Assembly: GCA_022402525.1 (NCBI GenBank)
Contig: JAKRSB010000103.1
Span: 1-64,000 of the forward strand
From: Thermosynechococcaceae cyanobacterium MS004
GTDB taxonomy: Bacteria; Cyanobacteriota; Cyanobacteriia; Thermosynechococcales; Thermosynechococcaceae
Direction: 5' to 3'
Length of the DNA stretch: 64,000 bases
The notes beneath the pieces were generated by a model. The model saw only the letters and a list, made by a program, of their open reading frames with translations. It had not been told where the DNA came from and made no database searches. A program made the translations under genes and the position numbers. Below are positions 16,630 through 31,600 of this stretch, piece by piece; the first letter of the stretch is position 1; each line of letters begins with the position of its first letter.

Positions 16630-19600
16630 ATGACCGCCTTGTCCCCATCTAACTTGTCTCCCACAAAGCGTGCCCTCTTAGCGCTTCAAGATCTAAAAAC
16701 GAAATTGGCAGAAGCTGAGCGAAATCAGAATTCTTCGCAATCTGAGGATATTGCCATTATTGGCTTAGGGTGCCGTTTCCCTCAGGCGAGGGATCCTGTT
16801 GCTTTCTGGGATTTATTGCATCACGGCAAAGATGCCATTACCGAAATCCCCACAAGTCGTTGGTCTAAGGCCGATTACTACGACCCTAATCCGGATGCGC
16901 CAGGTAAGCTGTACTGTCCATACGGTAGCTTTTTAGATCGGGTTGATGAGTTCGACCCGCAGTTTTTCAATATTTCACCTCGGGAAGCACGGATGTTAGA
17001 TCCCCAGCAAAGGATCTTACTGGAGGTGTGCTGGGAAGCCCTAGAGCAAGCAAATCAGGTGCCAGATCAACTCTTTAAAACGCCCACAGGGGTCTATATC
17101 GGCATTGCAACCAGCGATTATGCTTTACAAACTTTAAAGAACCGTTCTCAAAATATTGACGCTTACTATAGTACGGGCAATGCATTAAGTATTGCAGCAG
17201 GTCGCTTATCCTATCTGCTCGGTCTAACGGGGCCTGCAATCTCCATCGATACTGCCTGTTCTTCCTCCCTTGTGGCGGTTCATTTAGCGTGTCAAAGTTT
17301 GCAACAACGGGAGTGCAATTTAGCCCTAGCGGGTGGGGTTAATCTGATTTTCTCCCCTGAAAATTCAATCGCTTTTTCTAAAGCACGGATGTTGGCTCCG
17401 GATGGTCGCTGCAAAACCTTTGATGACCGAGCCAATGGTTATGTGCGTGGCGAAGGCTGTGGGATGGTCGTCCTGAAGCGGATGAAAGATGCGATCGCCG
17501 ATGGAGATAAGGTTCTTGCAGTCATTCGGGGGTCTGCAATTAACCAAGATGGCCCCAGTGGGGGCTTGACCGTTCCCAATGGTCCTGCCCAACAGGCGGT
17601 GATTCGTCAGGCGCTAACCCGCGCAGGGGTAGAACCCCATCAGGTGCAGTATGTGGAAGCCCACGGGACAGGAACAGCACTGGGGGATCCGATTGAAATT
17701 CAAGCCTTGGGAGCAGTATATGGTACAGATCGCCCCCAAGATTCCCCTCTCTGGGTTGGGGCCGTTAAAACCAATATCGGACATTTAGAAACGGCAGCGG
17801 GAATTGCAGGATTAATTAAGCTTGTACTCTCCCTCAACCAGCAAGAAATTCCGGCACAGCTTCATTTTCAAACGCCCAGTTCTAAAATTCCCTGGTCAGA
17901 TTTACCCATCCGCATTTCCGCCCAACCAATTCCCTGGGTGAAAGGTTCCCAGACCCGCATTGCTGGCTTGAGTTCCTTCGGGTTTTCCGGTACAAATGCT
18001 CACCTTATCGTTCAAGAAGCACCAGAACCTGAAGCGATCGCCCTCTCTAAAGATCGTCAAGATTTCCCAGCCCAAGTATTAGCCCTGTCCGCAAAATCGC
18101 AACCTGCCCTCAAAGATCTCGTCCACCGCTATGGTCAGTTGTTAGAAGACCATCCAGAGCTAGAGGTTCAGGATATTTGCTTTACCGCTAATGTCTACCG
18201 TGCCCGGTTTAAGCATCGTTTGGCATTCACGGCCACTTCGCGGGAAGACCTTCAGGCCCAACTCAAGACCTGGACAGACAAAGACACGATCTCTCATTCA
18301 AAGCCGCCTAAAATTGCGTTTGCGTTTACGGGGCAAGGTTCGCAATATTCCGGTATGGGTCAACACCTTTACCAAACCCAACCCCTGTTCCGCACAACCC
18401 TCCACCGCTGTGCCGAAATTCTGAAGCCCTGGCTGGATATCCCACTGCTGGAACTGCTATATCCCGCGCTCTATCCCTCCAATCGGTCACTCGATTGCCT
18501 CAATGCCACTCGGTACACCCAACCCGCATTATTTTCTGTGGAATATGCCCTGGCTCAACTATGGATCAGTTGGGGGATTCAGCCAGAGGCGGTGATGGGC
18601 CATAGCCTAGGCGAGTATGTTGCTGCCTGTGTTGCAGGGGTCTTCAGTCTAGAAGAAGGACTGGCACTGATTGCTCAGCGCGCACAACTAATGGACGACC
18701 TGCCTCGCAATGGTGCAATGGCAGCCGTTCTGACAGATGAAAAGACAGTCCAGGCCGCAATTTCCCCCTATGCCACCCAAGTCAGTATTGCTGCTTTCAA
18801 TGGCCCAACGAATATTGTGATTTCTGGGGAAAAAACAGCGATCGCTGCTGTAGTTGATGCCTTAGCGCAACAGGAGATCAAAGTACATCCCTTGGCGGTA
18901 TCCCACGCGTTCCATTCCGCCATGATGGAGCCGATGCTGGCGGCGTTTAGGCAAGTGGCCCAAAGCATCACCTATGGGCCACCCCAGATCCCCTTAATCT
19001 CTAACCGCACAGGTCAACGCATTGGAGCAGAAATTGCGACCGCCGACTACTGGGTGGAGCATTTACGCCAACCTGTCCAGTTTGCCCAATCCACAGCGCT
19101 GCTGTTGGAAGAATGCAACACCGTCATTGAAATGGGGCCAAAGCCTGTTTTGCTCGGAATGGTCAATCGCATTGCGCCCACCCTTACCCCAGCGGTGAGC
19201 TGCCTAGGGCTTCCCAGCCTACGGGGCGACCTTGATGATTGGAGCGTTTTGCTCTCTAGCCTCGGCAGTTTGTTTGTACGAGGGATGGACGTGGATTGGA
19301 AGGCCATTTACGCACCCTTTAGCCCCCAGCGGATTGCCGGACTGCCCACCTATCCCTTCCAGCGTCAGCGCTATTGGTTTGCCCAAGACGCTCAGCCTGC
19401 CCCTGTCGCCGCAACTCCCCTATCCCTTACTACTCCTATCTCTCCTGTTATGCCATTCTCGACTGCTTTGACCGTGGAACAGATCAGTGAAGGAGGAGAT
19501 CGGCGATCGCAGATTCTTTCCCTACTCCGCCAAGAAGTGGGAGCCAGCTTGGTTGGGGAAGGAGTTCAGGTAGATCCAGACGCTACCTTTTTAGAACTGG

Positions 19601-22600
19601 GTGCAGATTCGATTAACTTGGCGCAAACCATTGAGACTCTGAACAAGACCTTTGAGGTTAAGGTCACAATGCGCCAGTTTTTTGAAGAACTCACCACCCT
19701 CAATGATTTAGCAGCTTACCTGGATGAAACCTTACCCTCTGAATGGGAGATGCCTGAATGGGGGCGATCGCCCAATGAGTCCGCCATCACACCGATCTCA
19801 ATGGCGACCCCTGTTAATTCCTTGGTTGCACCCATTGAGGAATTGCAGCAGCAGATTAGTGCCAATGGGGGCAGTACATCCGTAGAGCGGATTCTTCAAG
19901 AACAGCTGGCGGTTCTGCATAGCGTGATGAGTCAGCAGCTCGACTTGCTCCGCCAGCAATCCACGCCAGAGTCACCACGGTCTTCTAGCCTGTCTTCCAA
20001 TGGGCATCCCCCTAATGACAATGGATCGCAAATCCATAACGGGAACAATGGGCAGCACCCCTCTCAACAGCCTCCCACGAGGGAAAATCCTGTCCCGACA
20101 AAATCTGTTACCCCTCGTCGCAACCCTTTAACCATCCAGCCACAGCCCGATCGCAAACACAATCTCCCACTCTCGGGTGCCCAAAAACAGATGTGGTGGG
20201 TTGAGCATTGGGCAGAAGATCAGAATGTCTATCTCATTCCTGCGGCAGTTCAAATTGAAGGAAGTATCAATCTTTCGGCCCTTGAGCAAAGCTTAAATGC
20301 GGTGATTGCTCGCCACGAGAGTTTACGGACTTCGTTCCATGTTCTAGAAGGAGAACCTATTCAGCAAGTCCATCCGCAGCGCATCCTCCAGCTCTTGGTG
20401 AAGCCGATGAATGGGGTGCCAGAGCTTGCTGAAATTCAACAGTGTGTTACGCAGCTTTGCGAACCCTTGTTTAATCTGGAAACCGACCTGCTGCTGAGAG
20501 CGCAGGTTTTGAGCTGGGGCGATCGCCACCATGTTCTCGTGCTTGTGTTACACCACCTGGTCGGGGATGGGTGGTCGATGGGCGTTCTGATCCGGGAAAT
20601 GCTGGCCTTTTACCCTGCCTTCTGCAAGGGAGTGGATCGGGAGTTACCGCCTTTGCCTATCCAGTACGGTGATTTTGCCCTTTGGGAAGGTCAGTCTGTC
20701 CCTAACGATCGCCAACAGACTAATTTAGCGTTTTGGCACAGGATACTCCAAACGGCACCCACTCAGCTCACACTGCCCACGGACTACCCACGTCCTGCTC
20801 AGGCTACGTTTCGAGGGGAAACCCACCATCAAGTGTTCTCCTTAGAACTCAGTGAAGCCTTAAAAAGCAGTAGCCAATCTGCGGGGGTAACGCTCTTTAT
20901 GCTTCTGCTGGGAGCCTATAGCATTCTTCTCCAGCGCTATAGTGGTCAGACCGATTTGCTCATTGGGTCTACCTTTGCTAAGCGTCAGTTGGCTGAAACC
21001 CAACCCCTGATTGGGCTATTGCTCAACACCCTGGTATTTCGCATTGACACCTCAGGAAACCCCACAGGCGAAGAATTGCTGGAGCGGGTGAGGCAGTTGA
21101 CCCTAGATGCCTTTGCCCATCCAGAAATCCCCTTTACGGAATTAGCGAGAACGCTAACAGGGCAGGAGCGAAGAACCGAGTGGTTCCAAACCATGTTTAT
21201 CTTGCAGAGTACACCGCAGCCCAAACTCTCACTGCCCGATTTAGATTTTTCGTTGCTAACGGTTCATGGCAATAGTGCCAAGTGCGATCTCTCTTTGTGG
21301 CTGATTGAAACCCCCCAAGGTCTGCGTGCGGAGTGGGAGTATAACTGCAATTTATTTGAGGCTGCTACCCTTGAGCGCATGGCTGAGCAATATCAGCAGA
21401 TCCTAGTGGCCATGACACAAAACCTGCAGCAGCCCTTAGGTCAACTGATGCAGCTATCAGCCAGTGAGCGTACCCAGTTAGCACAATGCTCTCAAGTAGA
21501 ACCTCGTGGCAAAGGTGAGCTTCAACCCGTCTTTAAGGGATTTGAATCCCAAGCGCTGCATACGCCCCATGCGATCGCGCTAGAGCATGAGGGCACCCGT
21601 TGGACTTATCTCACCCTCAACGAAACCGCCAATCGCATCGCCCATAACCTGCGCGCTCAAGGCGTATCCGCAGAAGACTTGGTGGGGGTTTGCCTCCCTC
21701 GCAGTCCTAAACTGATAGCGACCTTGCTAGGGATTTTGAAGGCTGGAGCTACCTACATTCCCCTTGATCCGACTTATCCCCTTGAGCGGCTGCATCTCAT
21801 GCTTGAAGATGCACAAGTGACCGCACTGGTGACATCGCGAGATTTGCAAAATACGCTTCAGCTGGATGCGCCTATTGTTTTAGACCTCAGTGACCCTGGG
21901 ATCGCCCAGCAGCCAACGTCCAACCCTAACATTACGGTTTCACTGAACCAGAGCGCTTATATCATCTATACCTCTGGTTCTACGGGCAAACCCAAAGGCA
22001 CTTTGCTCAACCACAAGGGACTCGCTAATTTTGTACGGGAGGCGATCGCCCAGTATGGCTTTACAGACCAAGATCGGGTGTTGCAGTTTGCTTCCATTAG
22101 CTTTGATGCAGCAGTAGAAGAAATCTACTGCACCCTCTGTAGTGGCGGCACCCTGGTCTTACGGACAGACCACATGCTGTCCAGTAGTGTTACTTTCTGT
22201 CAAAGTATTGCAGAGCAAAGCTTGAGCGTATTGGATTTACCCACCGCCTTTTGGCATCGCCTCACCCAAGACCTTGCCCAAGGCATTGCGACCTTGCCCG
22301 ATAGTCTGCGGTTAGTGATTATTGGCGGAGAACGAGTTTTACCCCAAACCATCCAACTGTGGCAGCAGATCACACAACACCGGCCTATCCGGCTGCTCAA
22401 TACTTACGGCCCCACTGAAGCAACGGTGGTGGCAACCACCTACGAGATCACATCCCAAACCCAGATCTTGCCTGGGATGGATGTGCCCATTGGCAAACCT
22501 TTGGGCAATGTCCAGGTTTATGTATTAGATGCTGATCTACAGCAAGTTCCCTTGGGTGTGCCGGGCGAACTCTACCTCGGCGGGGATGGGTTAGCCGATG

Positions 22601-25600
22601 GGTATCTCAACCGCCCCGAACTTACTGCTGCATGTTTTATCCCTCATCCCTTTCAGCCGACGGGTAAGTTGTATAAAACGGGCGATCGCGTCCGGATGTT
22701 GCCCACGGGCGATCTGATGTATCTGGGTCGCACGGATGATCAGGTGAAAGTGCGGGGCTTCCGGGTGGAACTGGGAGAAGTGGAACGAGCCTTACAATCC
22801 CATCCTGGGGTGAGAGAAGCGGTCGTGATTGCCCAAGCGGATGCCCAAGGAATTCAGCAGTTAATTGGGTATGTTGTGCCACAAGGCGACCTACCCCCGA
22901 CTCAGGAACTGCGCCAATTCCTCCAAACCCAATTGCCGGACTACATGGTGCCTGCATTAGTGATGTCGTTGACGCAGATTCCGCTGACCCCTGCCGGCAA
23001 ATTAGATCGGCGATCGCTGCCGCAGCCTCAAGCAAAGGATTGGGTTTCTCCCAACCCCTATGTGGCCCCTCGTTCTGTAACGGAATCCGAATTGAGTGTG
23101 ATTCTCTCAGAGATCTTAGGGGTTGAGCGCGTCGGTGTTTACGACAACTTCTTCAGCCTGGGGGGGCATTCCCTGTCCGCAATGCAAGTGCTGACTCGCA
23201 TTCGGAGCGCCTTTGGCAAAGAAGTCTCGCTGAGAACGTTGTTTGCAGAACCGACCGTGGCAGCGTTAGCGGCTGAATTGGAACGGGAAGCCACCTCGGA
23301 GGCGATGGCGGAAATAATACCGATTCCGGTGGTCGATCGCACTCGTCCGTTGCCTCTATCGGTTGCTCAGCAACGGCTGTGGTTGTTAGAGCGAATGGAA
23401 ACCCTGAGTGCTGCATATCACATTGGGATTCGTCAAGACATTCAAGGACAGTTTGATGTCAATGTCTTGAACCAATGTCTGCAGATTTTGATGGCGCGGC
23501 ATGAATCATTGCGGACAACTTTTCACCTAGAGGGCGATCGCCCGGTACAAACGATTCATTCCAGTTTGCCCTTGCGGATTGAATATCAGAATCGGGGAGA
23601 TTTAACCAGCGACCTAGACCAATTTGCTTCTGACTTTGCCCGCCAACCCTTTGATCTGGAGCGCGGTCCATTGCTGCGGGCAATGCTGATCCAGATGCCT
23701 GCACAGCAACAGGTCTTGCTGATTGTTGTGCATCACATTATTACTGATGCTTGGTCGATCGGCGTATTGATCCAAGAAATAATGCAGATGTATCCCGCAA
23801 TTTTGGCCGGACATTCCCCTCAATTACCCGCATTGCCCGTTCAAATGGTTGATTTTGCCCAGTGGCAGCGAGAGTGGCTCCAAGGGGAACAACTGGCAAC
23901 CCAATTGAACTATTGGCAACACCAGCTCGTCAATGCTCCCAAGCTACTAGACCTTCCCACAGATAGACCCCGTCCAACCGTCCAAAGCTTTAATGGTCAA
24001 GTCTTACGGGTGGCCTTGCCGCTGGCCTTGAGTCAAGCTCTTGATCGCTTGAGTCAAGAGCTTGGTGGATCGCTATATATGACGCTATTGGCTGGTTTTG
24101 GCCTGTTGCTCCATCGTTACAGTGTTCAACCGGAGATCTTGATCGGCTCACCCATTGCCAATCGAAATCATCCCCAAATTCAAGGCTTAATTGGGTTTTT
24201 CCTAAATACGTTGGTGCTACGGCTGAACTGCGGTGATAATCCTACCTTCCAGGACTTTTTGAGACAGGTGCAACAGGTATCGCTCGATGCCTATGCTCAC
24301 CAAGATGTGCCATTTGAAGAACTCCTTAGCCGATTCGCAACCGAGCGTCATCCCGGATATTCCCCCTGGTTTCAAGTGATGTTCATCCTGCAAAATAGCC
24401 ATCGCCATCAACTGGAATTACCGGGTTTGGCGATTAAATCGAGCGGGATTGATCTAGGGGTTGCTAAGTTTGATCTGACCCTTTCGATGGAAGAAACCCC
24501 CAACGGACTGGTGGGTGACTGGGAGTATAACCGCGATTTGTTTGATCGCTCTACGATCAAGCGGATGGCAGCTCAGTTTGAGTATTTGCTGAGCGCCATT
24601 GTGGACAATTCCCAACAACGGTTGAGTGAAGTTCCCCTGCTGCCCTGTGCAGAACAGACCGTATTGAGTCGCTTTAGCCAGGGCGTTTCCGCCTTTCTGG
24701 AACCGCTACAGGCCGTGCCTAGGCAGTTTGAAATGCAAGTGCAGCAAACACCGAGCGCGATCGCCCTGGAGCATCAGGAAACGCGCTGGAGCTATCAAAC
24801 CCTGAATCAGAAAGCCAATCAAATTGCCCATCAGTTGCGCGCTCAGGGCGTGAAGTCTGGAGATTTAGTGGGGATTTGTTTAGAGCGCAGTCCTGACTTG
24901 ATTGCGGCACTGATAGGGGTCTTAAAAGTCGGTGCCGCTTACCTCCCCCTGGATCCAACCTATCCGGTGGAGCGGGTGCAGCACATGGTGGACGATGCCC
25001 AGGTGGGAGTATTGATCACCCGTTCCGATCTGCCAATGGCGCTTCAGCTCAAGACGCTGGTGTTAGAAATCAGTGACCCGCAAATTGCGAGCCAATCGAT
25101 CGCAAACCTCAATCTTCCGGTTGAACTGACTCAAACGGCCTATGTGATCTATACGTCTGGCTCCACCGGAAAACCCAAGGGAACGGTTTTGACCCATCGA
25201 GGGCTAGCGAATTTTACCCGTGAAGCGATCGCCCAGTATGGGTTCTGCCCTCAAGATCGGGTGTTGCAATTTGCCTCCATTAGCTTTGATGCCGCCGTGG
25301 AAGAAATCTATGGCACCCTTTGCAGTGGCGGCACCCTCATCTTGCGGACGGACAAAATGCTGTCCAGTACCGTAACCTTCTGTGAAACCATTGCGGCCCA
25401 AGCCTTGACGGTGCTAGATTTACCCACCGCCTTTTGGCATCGCCTTACCCAAGACCTCGCTCAAGGCTTGGCGACCTTACCCGATAGCCTGCGATTGGTG
25501 ATTATTGGCGGAGAACGGGTTTTGCCCCAAACCCTTCAGCTTTGGCAGCGGGTTACGCAACATCACCCGATCCGGTTACTGAATACCTATGGCCCTACAG

Positions 25601-28600
25601 AAGCCACAGTGGTCGCGACAACCTACGAAATTACGGCCCAAACCCAAATCTTGACTGGGATGGATGTGCCCATTGGCAGACCTTTGGGCAATGTCCAGGC
25701 TTATGTTTTAGATGCTGCTTTACAGCAAGTTCCGTTGGGGGTTGCTGGCGAACTCTATCTGGGCGGCGATGGGGTGGCCGCTGGCTACCTTAACCGTCCT
25801 GAACTCACCGCAGCAAGCTTTATCCCTCATCCATTCCAGCCCACGGGTCAGTTGTACAAGACTGGCGATCGCGTCCGGATGCTTGCCACCGGAGATCTGG
25901 TCTACCTAGGTCGCACTGACGATCAGGTTAAGGTACGCGGGTTTCGAGTGGAGTTGGGCGAAGTGGAACGGGCGCTGCAATCTCATCCAGCGGTGCGCGA
26001 AAGTGCGGTCATCGCCCAAGCCGATGCCCAAGGAATTCTTCAGCTAATCGCCTATGTCGTGCCCGAAGGCACTTCCCTCCCTCCCAACGATCTGCGTCAG
26101 TTTCTGCAAACGCAATTGCCCGATTACATGGTGCCTGCCCTTGTCATGAGCGTGGCAGCCATTCCGTTGACCCCCGCAGGGAAGCTCGATCGGCGATCGC
26201 TCCCTCAACCCCAAGCGGCAGATTGGGCCTCCTCCAACCCCTACGTTGCGCCCCGCACCCCCATGGAAGCCGCACTCACGTTCATTGTGGCGGAAGTATT
26301 GGGCGTAGAACGGGTGGGTATTCACGACGATTTCTTTAGTCTAGGGGGACATTCCCTTTCGGCCATGCAGGTCCTGGCGCGGATTCGCACCATGTTTGGC
26401 AAAGAGGTGTCTTTGCGATCGCTCTTTACCGAACCCACCGTCGCTGCCCTTGCCGCGCAGCTAGAGCAAGCGGAAAACGCTGAAGCGGGAGGCGTTACGG
26501 CGATCGCCCGCGTTGATCGTACCCAACCCCTCGCGCTCTCCTTTGCCCAAGAACGGTTGTGGTTCCTGAATCAGTTTGAAGGCGCTAGCGCCACCTATAA
26601 TTTGCCCTTCGCGCTGCGGCTGCGAGGACAAGTGAACCTCTCGGCGATGGAACAGTGCTTAACGGCGATTATTGAGCGCCATGAATCCTTACGCACCACT
26701 TTTGCCCAACCCGCTGAACATAGCGTTCAGGTGATCCACACTCCAGGAACTTTCACCATTCCGGTGGTGGATTTAACGGAGTGGAATTGTGCCGAACGCG
26801 ATCGCATCGTTGAGGATCGGATTCGTCTAGAGGCTCAGCAATGCTTCGATCTAGAAACTGGGCCACTGCTGCGCGCTACCCTTCTGCAACTCCAAGACAG
26901 CGAGCAAATTCTACTGGTGACCATGCACCACATTGTCTCGGATGCTTGGTCGATTGGGGTGTTTGTCCAAGAGATTATGGCGCTTTATCCCGCCTATTGC
27001 AGGGGGCAAGCGCCGTCTATTGCCCCACTGCCGCTGCAATATGCTGACTATGCCGCATGGCAACGCCAACAGCAGCAAACCGATGACTTTCAGGAGCGTC
27101 TAGAAGCATGGGTACAGCAGTTCTTGAATGCATCACCCCTGTTAGAACTGCCTACGGATTATCCACGCCCCGCGATTCAATCCTTCCAGGGAGATGTGGT
27201 GCGTACCGACATTGGCCCCGCATTAACTCAACGACTGAAGTCCTTTGGGCAGCAGCAGCAAAAAACCTTGTTTATGACGTTGCTGGCAGCGTTTGTCACC
27301 CTCATGCATCGCTACAGTCGCCAAAGTGACTTGGTGGTAGGCACCCCCATTGCTGGACGCACCCATCCCGATCTGGAGCGCTTGATTGGGTTCTTTATCA
27401 ATACCTTGCCCTTGCGTTTTACCGTTGAGTCAGACACCTCCTTTACAGCACTTCTGAACCAAGTTCAAACCCATGCCCTCGATGCCTTTGCCAACCAAGA
27501 TATCCCCTTTGGTCAATTAATCGAACGGCTTCCCCTAGAACGGGATCTCAGCTATTTGCCCCTGTGTCAGACGATGTTTGTTTTGCAAAATGCACCATCG
27601 CAAGCACTCCAGCTCCCCGACTTAACCCTAGAGCCATTGCCCACCCATAGCGGCGTAGCACGGTTTGACCTGACCCTCTCGATGACCGAAGTGGAGAATA
27701 CGCTCATTTCTGAATGGGAATACAACAGCGATTTATTTGACCATTCCACGATTGAACGGATGGCAGCGCAGTTTGAGATATTACTAGAGTCCATTACAAA
27801 CAATCCACAGCAACCCATTTCTACCATCCCATTACTGAGTGCGACCGAACGTCAAAACCTGTTAGTGGACTGGAACCAGACTCAGCAGCATTTTTCGCAA
27901 GATGAATGTATCCATCATCTGTTTGAAATTCAGGCCCATCGGACACCGGATGCCGTAGCTGCCGTTTGCCCCGATGCAACCTTGACCTATCGCATACTCC
28001 ATCAACATTCGAATCGGCTTGCCCACTATCTTCAGTCCCAAGGGATTGGGGCTAATTCCCTGGTGGGATTGAGCGTCGAGCGCAATAGCTGGATGTTAAT
28101 TGGCCTTCTGGGGATTCTGAAAGCGGGAGCGGCCTATGTTCCTCTTGACCCTGCCTTCCCAGCAGAACGCCTCGCCATGATGGTCGAAGATGCCCAGCTT
28201 TCTTTCCTCATCACACAATCAGATCTCCCGTCAGACTCACCCCCAAGCGAAATTCCCAAACTATGTCTGGATCGAGATTGGCCATCCATTGCTCAATATA
28301 TCGAGACACCGCTCTCTGTTGCTGTGCATCCGACGGATTTGGCCTACGTCATTTATACATCTGGGTCAACGGGCAAGCCCAAAGGCGTTGCCGTAGAACA
28401 TCGTAACGTCGTGAATTTCCTGCACTCAATGGCCCATATGCCTGGAATGGATGCCACTGATATTTTGCTGTCTGTTACCACCCTATCCTTTGATATTGCA
28501 GGGTTAGAACTATTTCTTCCGTTGATGGTTGGGGCAAAGATTGTGTTGGCAAGCCGAGACATTGCCACCGATGGGATGCGTCTTCAGTCGTTACTGCATT

Positions 28601-31600
28601 GCTCTGAAGCGACGGTCATGCAAGCGACCCCTGCAACTTGGCAGATGTTGCTGGATTCGGGTTGGCAGGGTAGCCCCACCCTTAAAGTCCTGTGTGGTGG
28701 GGAAGCCTTACCCGTTGGCTTAGCTAAAATGCTGGCGACGCGATGTGCATCTCTATGGAATCTCTATGGGCCAACGGAAACGACAATCTGGTCGTTGATC
28801 GAGGCGGTTCAAGCGGAAGATAGCGCCAAGGGTGTTTCCATTGGTCGTCCCATTGCCAATACCCAAGCCTATGTCTTGGATGCCGCTCTTCAACCCTTGC
28901 CCATTGGTATTCCTGGTGAACTATTCATTGGCGGCGCTGGGGTCAGCCGGGGTTACTTGAATCGTCCTGAGCTAACCGCCGAACGCTTTATCCAAAATCC
29001 TTTTTCACAAGAGTCTCACAATCGGATCTATAAAACTGGAGACTTAGTCCGATATCGTCCCGATGGATGCTTGGAGTTTCTGGGTCGATTAGACAACCAA
29101 ATCAAGTTACGAGGTTATCGCATTGAGTTGGGTGAAATCGAATCAGTGTTGCTGCAGCATCCTGCCATCAGTCAATCTGTAGCAGTTGTCCGTGAAATGG
29201 GCGCAGGTTCCCAACTGTTGGTGGCCTATGGGGTATCCACCTTGCCTACCCTGACGGTGTCAGAGCTGCAACATCATTGTGGAGATCGCCTTCCTGCCTA
29301 CATGGTTCCATCTGCCTTTGTGTTGTTAGACAAACTACCTCTAACGCCCAATGGTAAGGTGAATCGCAAAGCATTGCCTGCGCCGCAATCTCAAGACCTC
29401 CAACACCGGGACTATGTGGCACCCCGCAATGCCATCGAAACACAACTGACTGAACTGTGGTCATCTCTGTTAGGCATCACACCCATAGGGGTCGAAGATA
29501 ATTTCTTTGAACTGGGTGGACATTCTCTGCTTGCAATGCAGCTAATTTCCCGTGTTCGTAGCCAGTTTCAGCAGGATGTGTCTTTGCGATCGCTCTTTGA
29601 GGACCCCACTATTGCCGCTTTGGCGTTGCAATTACAACATGGGGAAACCCTTGAAGCACTTTTAATTTCTCCTGTAGATCGCACCCAACCCCTAGCACTA
29701 TCCTTTTCGCAACAGCGATTATGGTTTTTGCACCAATTGGAAGGGCCGAGCGCCACTTATAATCTGCCCTTGTCAATGCGTTTAACTGGGGCAATCAATA
29801 TTACTGCTCTAGAACAGTGCTTCACCGAAATCGTGAAGCGCCATGAATCCCTCCGAACCAACTTTACCCAAATTGAGATAGACGGCATTCAGGTTATTCA
29901 TGAGGAATGGAGCATTCCCATCCAGGTCATTGATTTAACAGGATTGTCTGAAACTGACCAAGCGAAAGAAATTGAACGACAGAGCCAAGTCGAGGCTCAG
30001 CATCCTTTTGATTTGCAAACTGAACCGTTATTACGGGTCAAGCTATTGCGTCTCAATAAGGACGTGCATATTCTTTTGGCGACGATGCATCACATTATTT
30101 CGGATGCTTGGTCAATGGGGATTTTTGTCCAAGAGGTGATGGCACTCTATCCCGCCTATTGCAATGGAGAAGTTCCTGACATTGAACCACTACCGATTCA
30201 ATATGCAGACTATGCCGCATGGCAAAGACAGGAGCAGAAATCAGAATCCTTTAATCAACGACTAGAAGCGTGGGCAGCGCAGTTTATGGATGCCCCACCG
30301 TTGCTAGAACTGCCCACGGATCGCCCCCGTCCAGCCATCCAAACCTTCCAAGGTGGGCTGGTTCGAGTCGAACTATCCACAGGACTCACCCAAACGCTCA
30401 AAACCTTCAGTCAACAGCATCAAAAAACGCTGTTTATGACCTTACTTGGGGCATTTTTGACTCTCATGCATCGCTACAGCGGCCAAAACGACTTGGTCGT
30501 GGGTACCCCCATCGCGGGGCGGAACCATCCCGATCTGGAGCGATTGATTGGCTTCTTTATCAACACCTTGCCTTTGCGCTTTAACGTAGATTCAGAAGCC
30601 ACTTTCACAGCCCTTTTAGATCAGGTACAAACCCAAGCCCTAGACGCCTTTGCCAATCAAGATATCCCCTTTGCTCAGTTAATCGAACGATTACCCTTGA
30701 CCCGAGATCTCAGCTATTTGCCGCTGTGCCAAACCTTGTTTGTGCTCCAAAATGCGCCCATGGCAGAGTTTCAACTTCCAGGTCTAACCTTGGAGCCATT
30801 GTCTACTCATAGTGGCGTATCACGGTTTGATCTAACCCTATCGATGATAGAAGCCGGTAACACCCTGATTGCGGAATGGGAATATAACAGCGATCTGTTT
30901 GACCATTCCACCATTGAGCGCATGGCAGCGCAGTTTGAAGTATTGCTAGAGTCCATTACCAGCAATCCCCAGCAATCTATCGCAATCCTTCCTTTGCTCC
31001 CAGATGTCGAACGACAGACCCTTTTGGTGGATTGGAATCAGACCCAAGCCGATCTGCCACTTCGCTGTATTCATCACTGGGTTGAAGATCAAGTATTGAA
31101 GACACCCGATGCGATCGCCCTTCAAGTTGAAAACTTCCAGCTCAGCTACCAAGACCTTAATATCAAAGTCAATCAACTGGCCCATTATTTGCAAAAAATT
31201 GGGGTTAGACCCAATAGCTTAGTGGGCATTTGCCTCGAGCAATCCTATGAGCGGATTGTATCGATGCTGGCGGTTTTGAAGGCGGGAGGTGCCTATGTCC
31301 CATTAGACCCAGCCTACCCCAAGCCACGGTTGGACTTCATGTTAAAAGATGCTCAGATCCAGCTTTTAATTATCCAACCCGAACTCGAAGGGAAATTCTC
31401 AACCCTAGATGCTTCAGTAGAAACCATAAAACTCAGTGAGATTTCCTCCCAACTCCTGCAGTTACCCTGTGAAAATCCTATTGCTCAAACAACCCCCACT
31501 GATCTGGCCTATGTGATTTATACCTCTGGATCTAGCGGACAGCCTAAGGGTGTGATGATCGAGCACAAGGGCCTAGGGAATTTGGCTTTTGCCCACATTA

